The translations under genes were made by a program, and so were the position numbers. A DNA stretch of 64,000 nt from Arthrobacter sp. OV608 (GTDB lineage Bacteria > Actinomycetota > Actinomycetes > Actinomycetales > Micrococcaceae), in contig FOEZ01000002.1 in assembly GCA_900110595.1 (NCBI GenBank), positions 248,001-312,000 on the forward strand, given 5' to 3'. Below the pieces are notes generated by a model. That model made no database searches. It saw nothing but the letters and a program-made list of their open reading frames with translations, and was not told the DNA's origin. This document shows, one piece after another, positions 16,428 through 25,299 of this stretch. Position 1 is the first letter of the stretch, and each line of letters begins with the position of its first letter.

Positions 16428-17543
16428 TTAGTCACCGGTCTCCTGAATGAATTTCATTAGACGCTGGCTTCGCTTCGACCAAGAGAAATCACCTGCATAC
16501 GCTTTTCCGAGACTGTTGCCGTCGTATGAGGCTAAGGCAGCGGCCATCGCAGGCACTGGATCGCCCACTGGCTCGTAAAGATGCACACCAGGTCCTGTAC
16601 GCTCTGAGAGTGTCTCGGTGCTAGTGGCAACAATATTTAGGCCCGCTGCAAGGTACTCGTAATACTTCATCGGACTTCTTCCGTCATTAGACGGGTCAGT
16701 GCTCATTGGTAGCAAGCCAATCTTTGCTGAGTTCAACAGCTTGGGGATATCCGAGTACGAAACGGGACCTAAAAAGATCACATTCGATGGGAGTCCGATG
16801 GGCTTAGAAGTCGGTACGGGGCCGGCAATTTTGAAACTTTCGTTCGGAAAAGCATTCGCAAGCGTCTTGAGAGCCCTCCAGTCGAAACGCTTATCCAAGG
16901 CTCCCACATATACGGCTCCAGATCGTGGGCCGGATTCCGACACCTCACTGAATCGTTCGAATTCCACGCCATTCTCAAGCACTGCCGTAGGAACGACCCG
17001 GGGTGCACCCGCAAGGACATCATCCAGGACGCTTCGGGAAGTTGCCACGACGCCGTCAGCCAAGGCGACTACGCGCCTTTCAGCCTCACGCGTCCGGGGA
17101 TCGTAGTGTGCATCTGTCGGCCGATAAATAACCCTCTTCGGCCTCAAGATCTCAATCAATCCGCCGAGAAGTGGCTGATCGATGATCAGAAGATCCGGTG
17201 ACTTTTTGGGATCTCTATCCATCGTTGCTGACCATGACCGCATAGGCACACGCATCACCGCGTTGGCTGCGGAGTATGACAGACGACCTGTCGGAAAAAT
17301 GAGGAGCGGAACAACGTGTTTCACCCCGTGTTCGTCCACGATGGGAGATTTTAGAGCCAGCCGCAGGCGGCTCCTTACATCCGGCGTTCGGATCTTCGAA
17401 AGATGAAGAGGCGTCAGGCCTGTCGAGACATGTGTGACTTCACATCCGGACCTCGCGAACTCTCGTGAATAGTGATGACTTCCAACGCGAAAGACACCAG
17501 TCTGAGCGGTGTGACTTGCGAACACGACGTCCCACATGGTCAT
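16428..17543 (-). CDS. Glycosyltransferase (GT-B fold, GumK/TuaH-like)
   Basis: 371 aa from ATG 17543, which overlaps the preceding stop as ATGA; the open frame reaches 17636 but the coupled start is preferred. The N-terminal half contains the acceptor domain (DVVFASHTAQTGVFRVGSHH, PDLLIIDQPLLGGLIEIL, VIYRPTDAHYDPR, LADGVVATSRSVLDD). The C-terminal donor domain reads VYVGALDKRFDWRAL, LLNSAKIGLLPMS and SPMKYYEYLAAGLNIVATS, where the acidic residue of the EYLAAG motif contacts the nucleotide sugar. With UDP-glucose dehydrogenase in the locus a glucuronosyl donor is possible, but this is inference. A 194-bp gap follows before the flippase gene. Confidence 0.82.
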   Translation of the reverse strand: MTMWDVVFASHTAQTGVFRVGSHHYSREFARSGCEVTHVSTGLTPLHLSKIRTPDVRSRLRLALKSPIVDEHGVKHVVPLLIFPTGRLSYSAANAVMRVPMRSWSATMDRDPKKSPDLLIIDQPLLGGLIEILRPKRVIYRPTDAHYDPRTREAERRVVALADGVVATSRSVLDDVLAGAPRVVPTAVLENGVEFERFSEVSESGPRSGAVYVGALDKRFDWRALKTLANAFPNESFKIAGPVPTSKPIGLPSNVIFLGPVSYSDIPKLLNSAKIGLLPMSTDPSNDGRSPMKYYEYLAAGLNIVATSTETLSERTGPGVHLYEPVGDPVPAMAAALASYDGNSLGKAYAGDFSWSKRSQRLMKFIQETGD

Positions 17544-18667
17544 ATCCGACTTGTTGCAACGGTCGAGCGGAGTACGTCCACTAAACGCTGTCGCTTTGCC
17601 CTGATATCCGGCAAAGCGTTCTCCACGGCTTGCCAATAACCGCTAGCGTCCTCGGACAAGTCGCGAGTTTGACGCACAACCAGTTCGAGATCAAAATCAA
17701 ACGCGTTGTGCACGTACGCACTGATACCGAGGTCTTCATACGCCCCCCAGCCCTTGCGCTCATAGCTCAGATGAACGCTGGGAACACCGGCGCGAATGGA
17801 TTGGATGGCCCCGTGCAGGCGAACGGACACGATGACTGGCGGAACATTACTTTCACCCTCTACAACGTCCTTGAGAGAGCGGGTTGCGCCCTCGTGGCCC
17901 AAAGACCGATAAAAGTCAGGATCGTTGTTGCCCCTAGCGCTCGCCTGAGTAAGCCATTCCCCATCAACTTTCTCCTGCAGCTCCAGGAGATTTCTGCGGT
18001 ATGCCGCTGCCCTGCGTCCCCTCCCAAGTTCACGCGCAACAACGCCAACATTTCCTCGCTTTTCCGGGGCGACTGAAGAGGGTCCCTGCCATACTCCGGG
18101 AAGGCCGAGAATGGCCATGTCCGGAAGTCTGGTCGCGTCGACGGGCTTGCCCAGTTGAGCGATCGTCCTGTCATCGCGTCCCATGACTACGGCAGCGCGT
18201 GCCAAGCGACGAGAGGTCAGTCTCCCGATCCCAAAAGAAAAGGGGCCGATACTTTGAGGTAAATACACGAAGGGTGTACGTTCAGCGTGGTTGGGAAGCT
18301 GGACAAAATTTGTAAGGCCCATTTTGAAGCCTTCGATTGGACCCTTGGCGCGAAGGTAGCCGCCACCTACTCCGACTATTAGATCTGCTTCCGAGACTAG
18401 TTGCGCGATCGTCTGGGGTCGATCCCGGCGAACGAGTCTGACTAACCCTAGCTTGACAGTCTCAATTTTACTGATGCTATGTAAACCGCCCGAGAGCGGA
18501 TGCAGAATTGACGCAAATTCACGAGAGTGAAAGCTTTCCGGATCGAGTGCAACCAGCGACACTGCGACATCCGGGAATGCGGTGTTGAGGATATTCAAGG
18601 CCTCAGTGACCAAGAGTCCGTCGCCGGAGTTTGTCGAGCTGTAGGCGTGGATGATCACGGCTTTCAA
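17540..18667 (-). CDS. Polysaccharide pyruvyl transferase family protein
   Basis: 375 aa. Family features: AVIIHAYSSTNSGDGLLVTE at the start, DLIVGVGGGYLRAKGPIEG, FVYLPQSIGPFSFGIG, VVMGRDDRTIAQLG and, near the end, PPVIVSVRLHGAIQSIRAGV. The SVRLHG/SIRAGVPSVHLSYE part is the conserved C-terminal nucleotide-sugar-like binding region. It overlaps its upstream and downstream partners by ATGA at both ends, so three genes are translationally linked. It probably adds a pyruvate ketal or acts as a related transferase on the repeat unit. Confidence 0.87.
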   Translation of the reverse strand: MKAVIIHAYSSTNSGDGLLVTEALNILNTAFPDVAVSLVALDPESFHSREFASILHPLSGGLHSISKIETVKLGLVRLVRRDRPQTIAQLVSEADLIVGVGGGYLRAKGPIEGFKMGLTNFVQLPNHAERTPFVYLPQSIGPFSFGIGRLTSRRLARAAVVMGRDDRTIAQLGKPVDATRLPDMAILGLPGVWQGPSSVAPEKRGNVGVVARELGRGRRAAAYRRNLLELQEKVDGEWLTQASARGNNDPDFYRSLGHEGATRSLKDVVEGESNVPPVIVSVRLHGAIQSIRAGVPSVHLSYERKGWGAYEDLGISAYVHNAFDFDLELVVRQTRDLSEDASGYWQAVENALPDIRAKRQRLVDVLRSTVATSRI

Positions 18668-19725
18668 TTCGCCACCTCATGGAAAACTTGAGCGTGCTGT
18701 TCGACGGACTTCGCCCAGTCGAATCGCAAACTATTTACGAGTCCGCGAGTCCGCAGGTCGTCCCTAAGACTGGAATTAGCAGCCATCTCCAGCATTGCCC
18801 CCTTGATGGATTGATAATCAATATTGTCTAAGACCATCGCCGCGTCCCCTGCAACCTCTGCCAATGAACCTCGGTTGCTACAAATTACAGGCGTCCCACA
18901 TGCCATGGCCTCTACAACAGGAAATCCAAAGCCTTCGTATTTGGAAGGAAAGCAGAACGCCAATGCCTGGCGCATGAGAGGAACGAGATAGCGTTCATCA
19001 ACTCGGCCCAAATACGTAACTCCGAGCGATTCCTCGATACAGGCCAGGATGGAATCGCTGTCCCATGCGCGACCGCCAGCGATGAGCAACGGCACGCCGG
19101 TCTCCTCGTATACCAGGGTGGCGGCTCGAACAAGCTCGACAATATTTTTGCGCGGGTCCAGGTTTCCCAAGTAGAGGAAGTACGGTCCATCCACTCCGAG
19201 TTCAGCGACCGCTTCTGTGTCCAGTTCACGACCAGCATGAATATTGAACTTTTCGTGATCTATGCCGTGGAGAATCGGAACGATCTTCGACGAAGTTCCA
19301 GGGAAAAGTGTGGCGATGTCGCGTGCCGATGAATTAGATACAGTAATAATACGAGTGCTTACGTCAGCCAGGCGTCCAACACGAGTCCTCCACAGTTTGT
19401 CATGGATTCCCTTCCGCACGTTGGGCACATGTAGGGTTGCGAGCCCGTGAATCGTCCCGACTATTGGACGTCGGCCTTTGGAAACCGCCCCAGTGTCAGC
19501 AGGGAAATGCAGGACGTCGAAGTCCCAACGCCCAGAAAGGGGCATGGTCACAGTTTCCGTCAGTGCATACTTTAAGGAACGAAAACGTGCACTTTCCTTG
19601 GCAGGCCGTGCAATCTGATGAGTAATTCCGAAACTCGAAATATCATCGTAGATCTTTCTTGCGTAACGGGTGTTGCCGCCTACCTGTTTGTCTATCACCC
19701 GGCCGGAAACCAATACTCGCGTCAT
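18664..19725 (-). CDS. Glycosyltransferase family 4
   Basis: 353 aa. Typical GT4: an N-terminal acceptor domain (RVIDKQVGGNTRYARKIYDD, DVLHFPADTGAVSKGRRPIV) and a C-terminal donor domain with FLYLGNLDPRKNIVELVRAA, VTYLGRVDERYLVPLMRQAL and the E-x7-E motif in SKYEGFGFPVVEAMACGTPV. Retaining transfer, often of mannose or glucose, from a nucleotide sugar to the lipid-linked oligosaccharide on the cytosolic membrane face. It is the first well-defined gene of the leftward operon. Its ATG overlaps by ATGA the stop of a short upstream frame (19722-20048), hinting that another gene once preceded it. Confidence 0.9.
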   Translation of the reverse strand: MTRVLVSGRVIDKQVGGNTRYARKIYDDISSFGITHQIARPAKESARFRSLKYALTETVTMPLSGRWDFDVLHFPADTGAVSKGRRPIVGTIHGLATLHVPNVRKGIHDKLWRTRVGRLADVSTRIITVSNSSARDIATLFPGTSSKIVPILHGIDHEKFNIHAGRELDTEAVAELGVDGPYFLYLGNLDPRKNIVELVRAATLVYEETGVPLLIAGGRAWDSDSILACIEESLGVTYLGRVDERYLVPLMRQALAFCFPSKYEGFGFPVVEAMACGTPVICSNRGSLAEVAGDAAMVLDNIDYQSIKGAMLEMAANSSLRDDLRTRGLVNSLRFDWAKSVEQHAQVFHEVAN

Positions 19726-20048
19726 TCGCCGGCGCCGCTTTCTTTGAAATTTGACCTGGAGACGTCATGAAGTGCTCCCTGGGACGGTTTCCAATTAAAC
19801 CGCTTGATGAGGAGCGCACCCATTCGGAACAAATACGGCGAAGCAACTTCGTCCGAGCGAACCCGACCTTCGTCATATGTGGCTCGAACGAGCTGACCAT
19901 CCGCAGGGGACCTACTGAACTTCTGTTGCGGCAACATACAGCGGAGGCGCGAAGCGTCTGAGGTCAAGCGGCGCTGCAGTGATAATCGAGAGGGCGAGTT
20001 TGCGCTTGGGGCCGTCCCACGAGTTTCGAGCCTGACATTTCGGGGCAT
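19722..20048 (-). pseudogene. Possible 3' remnant of an upstream operon gene
   Basis: A frame that ends ...FKESGAGE and overlaps the GT4 start by ATGA, the same coupling seen between intact genes of this operon. The coding signal is best from about 19937 to 19722 (ATYDEGRVRSDEVASPYLFR, MGALLIKRFNWKPSQGALHD). Upstream the plausible reading moves to another frame (KLALSIITAAPLDLRRFAPP near 19950-20015), suggesting a frameshift. No family recognised; it could alternatively be a short real leader gene. Confidence 0.3.
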
Positions 20049-20594
20049 GGACCGATCCTAACTTTTTGGGCTGACCAGGGTGCTATCGCCCGAATCAAGG
20101 ACGGGTCCGGAAGGCAGAACCTCCCCGGTCGACCGGTTCCTGTGATGTCGTGCTCATCAACAGCAGTGCGATTTCCCTTGCCACGCCATTGGGCCGGCGC
20201 CATGTGCGCCATATAAGGCACAGAATACAGTTGTTTTCGTTGCCGTTCCAACCAGGTGAGATGAAGCCATTCTCGTGTCATTTAGGACGCGCGGTACTGC
20301 ATCTGGCTTCAGGGCCTGCACCGCAAGTATATGACAGCGGAGGACCCAGGATGTGACGCGTGGTTGCCCTCGTGACAAAGAACTATTGCGATGACGGGGG
20401 GCTTTCCCTGCAAAGGTGTAGGTGCCCATCGGCATAGAGCTATGCTCTAACGCAAATTTTCAAGCGCTCGCGGATAGATGTGGGAGGAGAGCAGTTATGA
20501 TTAGGGCTACCGTCAGACGGACTCTGCTCGACGGCCAGTGTCGGCGAACTGACTGTTACACATCAACCCTAATTATTACCGGAGAGATAATCAC
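20049..20594. other. Divergent intergenic stretch without a supported gene
   Basis: 546 bp between the leftward glycosyltransferase operon and the rightward Wzz/BY-kinase gene. It must hold promoters for both directions. Composition falls toward A/T near 20440-20590, just before the kinase gene. I see no RNA gene, IS end or strong palindrome. Confidence 0.45.
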
Positions 20595-22055
20595 TTGGAG
20601 CTGACAGACTACCTAAGAATTCTTCGGCGCGGTTGGATACTGCTGGTTTCCATAACCATGGCGGGACTGCTGACTGGGGGAGCGATATCCATTGCCATAC
20701 AACCAACTTATACAGCCGAAACGAAATTGTTTTTGGCAACGCAGCACTCCGGCACCGTGCAGGAGTTGCAGCAAGTCAATAACTTTGGTCAGGACCGGGT
20801 TCAGTCGTACGCACAAATAGTCACCACGCCCGCAGTGCTTCAGCCGGCGATAGACAGCCTCGGAATTGACATGACTCCGGCCCAGCTTGCCAGCAGAATA
20901 ACCGCAACAGCTGGCGTGGAAACGGTCCTCCTGACTATTAGGGCCACCAATCCCTCTCCTGTGCAAGCGGCCGCCGTGGCACAGGCTGTCAGCGAGAGCC
21001 TCGTCAAGGTTGTCGCCCAGCTTGAAAGCCCGTCAGCGGGTGGAACTCCCCCTGTGCGACTTTCCGTGGTCACACCTGCTACTGCTCCCGGCTCTCCATC
21101 GGCGCCTAATACTCGTTTGAACCTCGTCATTGGGGCACTCCTGGGGTTGGTGGTCGGTTTGGGCTCGGTGGTACTCAGGAACCTTTTGAATACGAAAATC
21201 AAGGGCGAGATGGACCTTCGCCGAGTCACGGACGCACCGATCCTGGGGGGAATCGCCTACGATTCGGACGCAACCAAAAAACCTCTGCTTACACAGTTCG
21301 CCCCTCAGAGTCCGAGGGCTGAGTCCTTTCGCCAAATTCGGACGAATCTTCAGTTCGCCCAAGTTGCGCACAAGTCGAAGACTGTTCTCATTACGTCCTC
21401 ACTTCCCGGCGAGGGAAAGACCACTACCGCAGTCAATATGGCCCTCGCCCTTGCGCAAGCAGGGAAATCTGTGGCATTAGTCGACGCCGATCTCAGGCGA
21501 CCAATGGTCGGCGAATACCTCGGACTTGACCGGAACGTCGGACTCACAACTGTGCTTCTTGGCAGCTCTCCTGTGGAAGATCTTCTCCACCCTTGGGGGA
21601 AAGATGAGCTCTACGTGCTGACGTCCGGGCAGGTACCGCCGAACCCCAGCGAACTCTTGGGCTCCGAAACCATGGCGGATTTGATCGACAATCTCGAGCG
21701 ACAGTTCGATTGCGTGGTAATCGATGCGCCCCCGCTTCTCCCTGTTACTGATGCCGCCGTGCTGGCACAGCGTGTCTCCGGAGTCGTGCTGGTTGTGGGT
21801 AGTCAGGCGGTCAAGACCACGGACCTCGAAAAGTCGCTTTCTGCTCTTGAGATGGTGGACGCCGCTTTGCTTGGAGTCGTCATGAACAAGCTGCCGTCTA
21901 AGGGGCAGGACGCCTACACGTACACCTACGCTTCCTACGAAAGCACTCAGCCCTCTTCAAGAAAGAGCCCACTCGGGCGGCAGACGAAGTCGGCATCCAG
22001 CGAATTCGACCAGGTTGTCTACGGTCGGTCTGAAGACCAGTTGGAACGCCGGTAG
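20595..22055 (+). CDS. Polysaccharide co-polymerase / BY-type tyrosine autokinase (Wzz-Wzc/CapAB-like)
   Basis: 486 aa from a TTG at 20595 with GGAGAG upstream. Residues 1-200 form the chain-length domain with two membrane helices (about 13-35 and 174-194) and an outer loop. Residues 225-450 are a BY-kinase: Walker A SSLPGEGKTTTA, Walker A' ALVDADLRRPMVG, Walker B DCVVIDAPPLLPV. A C-terminal tyrosine cluster (DAYTYTYASYE) is the expected autophosphorylation site. Both halves in one protein is the usual actinobacterial arrangement. It controls polymer length through cycles of phosphorylation; no matching phosphatase is visible. A terminator follows 64 bases after the stop. Confidence 0.92.
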   Translation: MELTDYLRILRRGWILLVSITMAGLLTGGAISIAIQPTYTAETKLFLATQHSGTVQELQQVNNFGQDRVQSYAQIVTTPAVLQPAIDSLGIDMTPAQLASRITATAGVETVLLTIRATNPSPVQAAAVAQAVSESLVKVVAQLESPSAGGTPPVRLSVVTPATAPGSPSAPNTRLNLVIGALLGLVVGLGSVVLRNLLNTKIKGEMDLRRVTDAPILGGIAYDSDATKKPLLTQFAPQSPRAESFRQIRTNLQFAQVAHKSKTVLITSSLPGEGKTTTAVNMALALAQAGKSVALVDADLRRPMVGEYLGLDRNVGLTTVLLGSSPVEDLLHPWGKDELYVLTSGQVPPNPSELLGSETMADLIDNLERQFDCVVIDAPPLLPVTDAAVLAQRVSGVVLVVGSQAVKTTDLEKSLSALEMVDAALLGVVMNKLPSKGQDAYTYTYASYESTQPSSRKSPLGRQTKSASSEFDQVVYGRSEDQLERR

Positions 22056-22118
22056 CTACTTTTCGAATGCCTAGGGGACAAATCAGGAAGTAATACTTGA
22101 TTTCTCGACGGCGACCGA

Positions 22119-22148
22119 GCGGTCCCGGGCTTGACTGCCCGGGACCGC
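22119..22148 (+). terminator. Rho-independent-type terminator after the BY-kinase gene
   Basis: Perfect 12-bp GC-rich stem GCGGTCCCGGGC/GCCCGGGACCGC with a 6-base loop, followed by TTTC. It lies 64 bases after the kinase stop and faces the convergent glycosyltransferase gene ending at 22399. The rest of the 343-bp gap 22056-22398 shows no gene. Confidence 0.85.
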
Positions 22149-22398
22149 TTTCATGTCGCCCCTCGGGTTGCCCGAAGACGGTCAGAGACATCAAGTTGGC
22201 ACCTGCACCTAAGACCTTCTATCCCCGTCCTCTTTACCTGAAGCGTGAAATGACATACTGACCTTCAAGTACCCATGAACCCTTTGGGGAAATCCAACGG
22301 TAAGAGTACTTCAGCGAATCGCTCGCGATTGGAGTTGATTAGAACCATTTCGCCCGTCCAGAACAGTTGCGCCAGGATGCACAGCCCTTCCCACAAAC

Positions 22399-23493
22399 TC
22401 AGGAAGCACTGTCGCCCGTTACGGAATAGTCACTACGACCGTTCGCGTCGAGCTGATACAAACCCCGTAATGCTTCCGCTTGCGCAAGGTCATTACAATT
22501 TGCTAGCGCCGCTGCAGTGGACTTGACCATCTCCAGCCTCACGTCTGCCGATTCCAAGTCCGGCCAGGAATCGACAAGTTCCTCGGGGGAATCTACGAGG
22601 AGCGGCATCTCGATTCCCGCAAAGGCGGCAATGTCGCGAGCCACAATGGGAACGCCCATCAGCGAGGCCTCAAGTACCGCGATCGGAAATCCCTCCCATC
22701 TGGCGGAGTGGATGTAGACATCGGCCGCTTTGAGTCTTTCCAAGACGTCGGGTCTCGGCAACCAACCCGTAATTGCTATGCCAGCTTCCGCCAGCATAAG
22801 CTCAGTGTCCAGATCCCCTCCGCCAATCCAAGTCGCATCCACCTCATAGCCGGCATCGCGAAGTGCCAGAATGCAATCACGGAAGAACGATGGATCCTTT
22901 TGAGGTCCTAAACGACCAGCCCCAACGACGTGTCGGACACGACCGAGCTCAATAGGCCTTTGGACGCTGACAACGTCGCTGGATGCAACATTGGGTACGT
23001 GAACACTGCGCGCCGGAGCCATTGGCCAATTTGAAAGCTGCTCTTCGCGCTTGGAGCATGCCGCGAAAACAGTTGTGTTGAAAGAAAAAAGCCATTCCAG
23101 GAGCCAGAACAGAGACCGAGTTGACCGGCCACTGTCCCTTCTCTCAAACCCGTAACAATGCGGAGTGTAGATTATGGGGCGGTGGTCGGTCTTGACGATC
23201 GAGGCGCGCACATATGCCCCAGCGAAACTCGAATGGGCATGAATTACGGCGTTAGGATGTCTTCGCATGTAGCGTCTAAGATCTCTGATCCGGCGAAAAT
23301 GACCAGGACGCAGTTCCGTCACCGACGCGAAGCTGCCCATGTCAGCAGGGTCGACCGGTGCATCAGACCTAGGTGCGAAAACAAGGTGATGCTCAGCGCT
23401 GGGAAAGTTCCGGCAGTAATCACGGATGGCCGCAGCAACACCACCCCCGAAGCTCTCGGTGACGTGAATCACAGACGGGACATGGCTATCCAA
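22399..23493 (-). CDS. Glycosyltransferase family 4
   Basis: 364 aa from a TTG at 23493, chosen because GGGGAG lies seven bases upstream and because VPSVIHVTESFGGGVAAAIR is the natural start of the fold; the open frame extends to 23595. The donor domain shows RHVVGAGRLGPQKDPSFFRD, ITGWLPRPDVLERLKAADVY and the E-x7-E region SARWEGFPIAVLEASLMGVP. Predicted cytosolic retaining transferase for one sugar of the repeat unit. It is transcribed against its neighbours, convergent with the kinase gene and divergent from the priming transferase gene. Confidence 0.88.
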   Translation of the reverse strand: MDSHVPSVIHVTESFGGGVAAAIRDYCRNFPSAEHHLVFAPRSDAPVDPADMGSFASVTELRPGHFRRIRDLRRYMRRHPNAVIHAHSSFAGAYVRASIVKTDHRPIIYTPHCYGFERRDSGRSTRSLFWLLEWLFSFNTTVFAACSKREEQLSNWPMAPARSVHVPNVASSDVVSVQRPIELGRVRHVVGAGRLGPQKDPSFFRDCILALRDAGYEVDATWIGGGDLDTELMLAEAGIAITGWLPRPDVLERLKAADVYIHSARWEGFPIAVLEASLMGVPIVARDIAAFAGIEMPLLVDSPEELVDSWPDLESADVRLEMVKSTAAALANCNDLAQAEALRGLYQLDANGRSDYSVTGDSAS

Positions 23494-23815
23494 TTTTGGC
23501 TCCCCAGCACATAGGACAAATATAATGTAGGCGGACACGAAGGGTGTACTCTCACGTGTGATGTCGATTACGAGCTCACCACTTGACGCGAACAAGACCG
23601 ATTCTTGCAGTAATTCGACTTCCCGCTGAATCCGTGGACATATTTGCGCTCGTTCATCATATCGGCGACGATAGGCGGAGCGAGACAGCGTCTGTTTTCG
23701 CTCGGCCAGGCGCTCGAGTCTCCTTCATGTCACCTATTGATACGGCGAGGCGCTCAACCTGGGGAATGCCGTTGCCGTATATAGCCCCAGCCAGAACTAA
23801 AAATGGGGGACCACA
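23494..23815. other. Divergent promoter region without a gene
   Basis: 322 bp between the divergent glycosyltransferase (TTG 23493) and sugar transferase (TTG 23816) genes. It is expected to carry two promoters. A TTGACG at about 23584 could be a -35 element for the rightward operon, but no convincing -10 stands out. No other structure seen. Confidence 0.4.
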
Positions 23816-25252
23816 TTGGGTCGAGAGTCGGATTGGCGGATACGTACAGCCCGTTGGCTAGCTGTTGTAGATGCCGTTGTGGTTACTTGGGCCGTTGTAG
23901 GGGCGTTCGTGTTCCGTTTCGGCATGGATCCGAGCGGTAACATGTCTGGACAGGATGCCGCATACGGCTGGCTTTCAGCTGGTTTGGTCGTCATCTGGTG
24001 GCTCATGCTCGGCGCTTGGTCGAGCAGGCATTATCGGATACTCGGTAGCGGCGCTGACGAGTACAAACGAGTCGCCGCTGCCTCCCTTTGGCTGTTTGGC
24101 GCAATCGCCATAATTTCTTATGTAACCCGAATTGACACAGCGCGAGGGTACGTGGGCGTAGCTTTGCCGGTCGGTCTCGGTGGACTCCTGCTGGCCCGTT
24201 GGCTGGTCCGTCAGCACCTGAACGTCGATCGTCAGCGCGGCCGGAGCATGCATAAGCTCTTGATCCTTGGCGGGCCTGGTGCCGTAGCCCACCTCGCCGA
24301 GTCACTTTCTCGTTCGAAACAGGCCGGGTATATGCCTGTTGCCGCCTACTCGCCGGGAGGGCACGAACACCTATCCTTCGAGCCCCTCTCGGGGTTGCCT
24401 GTGCTGGGGAACAGCTCCGATCCGAAATTGATACTTCAGGCAATCGAAGAATGCGATGCCGATGCAGTGGCTGTATCCGCGGGTGTGCAACTACACCCTC
24501 AGTCGCTTAGGCACCTCGGCTGGGAGCTTGCTTCCAGAAATATCGGGCTCATCATGGCACCAGCGCTGACGGACGTTGCCGGGCCTAGAATACACACTCA
24601 GCAGGTAGCGGGGCTTCCGCTCATCCACGTTACGACTCCCACGCTAGAGGGAGGACAACGAGTAGCCAAGCGCTTATTCGATGTCGTTGTGTCTGGCCTG
24701 CTCATCTTGGCAACTGCACCGATCCTGCTGCTCGTGGCGCTGCTGGTTCGTTTGGACAGCAAGGGACCTATTCTATTTCGTCAAGAACGAGTCGGGATTG
24801 AAGGTAAGCCATTCCGCATGTTGAAGTTCAGATCCATGGTTGTTGACGCCGAGGACCAACTTCAGAAGCTGGCCTCCAAGAACGAGGGCAGCGGCGTTCT
24901 CTTCAAGATGAAAGACGATCCCCGCGTGACTCGAATTGGTCATGTCTTGCGCAAGTACAGTATTGACGAGCTGCCGCAGCTCTTCAACATATTTGACGGG
25001 TCGATGAGTCTCGTAGGGCCGCGGCCTCCACTCCCTAAAGAAGTGGCTGCCTATGAGCACGATGTGCGGCGCAGATTGTTGGTACGGCCCGGGCTAACAG
25101 GTCTATGGCAGGTCAGTGGCAGGTCGAACCTTTCATGGCAGGACTCCGTCCGGCTTGACCTGTACTACGTAGAAAACTGGTCGCTAACGGGTGACTTGGT
25201 TATCTTGCTTCGCACTGTTCGAGCGGTCTTCCGCAGCACAGGCGCTTACTGA
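23816..25252 (+). CDS. Polyprenyl-phosphate sugar phosphotransferase (priming glycosyltransferase)
   Basis: 478 aa from TTG 23816 behind GGGGGACCACA. Four N-terminal membrane helices (about residues 14-130), a CoA-binding-like Rossmann segment (KLLILGGPGAVAHLAESLSR), a fifth hydrophobic helix and the catalytic bacterial sugar-transferase domain from about 285. Motifs: FRQERVGIEGKPFRMLKFRS, KYSIDELPQLFNIFDGSMSL, VGPRPPLP, RPGLTGLWQVSGRSNLSW. It transfers a sugar-1-phosphate, usually glucose or galactose, to undecaprenyl phosphate and starts each repeat unit. First gene of a rightward operon with ugd and the DUF4012 gene. Confidence 0.93.
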   Translation: MGRESDWRIRTARWLAVVDAVVVTWAVVGAFVFRFGMDPSGNMSGQDAAYGWLSAGLVVIWWLMLGAWSSRHYRILGSGADEYKRVAAASLWLFGAIAIISYVTRIDTARGYVGVALPVGLGGLLLARWLVRQHLNVDRQRGRSMHKLLILGGPGAVAHLAESLSRSKQAGYMPVAAYSPGGHEHLSFEPLSGLPVLGNSSDPKLILQAIEECDADAVAVSAGVQLHPQSLRHLGWELASRNIGLIMAPALTDVAGPRIHTQQVAGLPLIHVTTPTLEGGQRVAKRLFDVVVSGLLILATAPILLLVALLVRLDSKGPILFRQERVGIEGKPFRMLKFRSMVVDAEDQLQKLASKNEGSGVLFKMKDDPRVTRIGHVLRKYSIDELPQLFNIFDGSMSLVGPRPPLPKEVAAYEHDVRRRLLVRPGLTGLWQVSGRSNLSWQDSVRLDLYYVENWSLTGDLVILLRTVRAVFRSTGAY

Positions 25253-25299
25253 GGCTATCTCTTTTGCACAATTGCCCTCCGGGGGAAGGAAGAACACAA

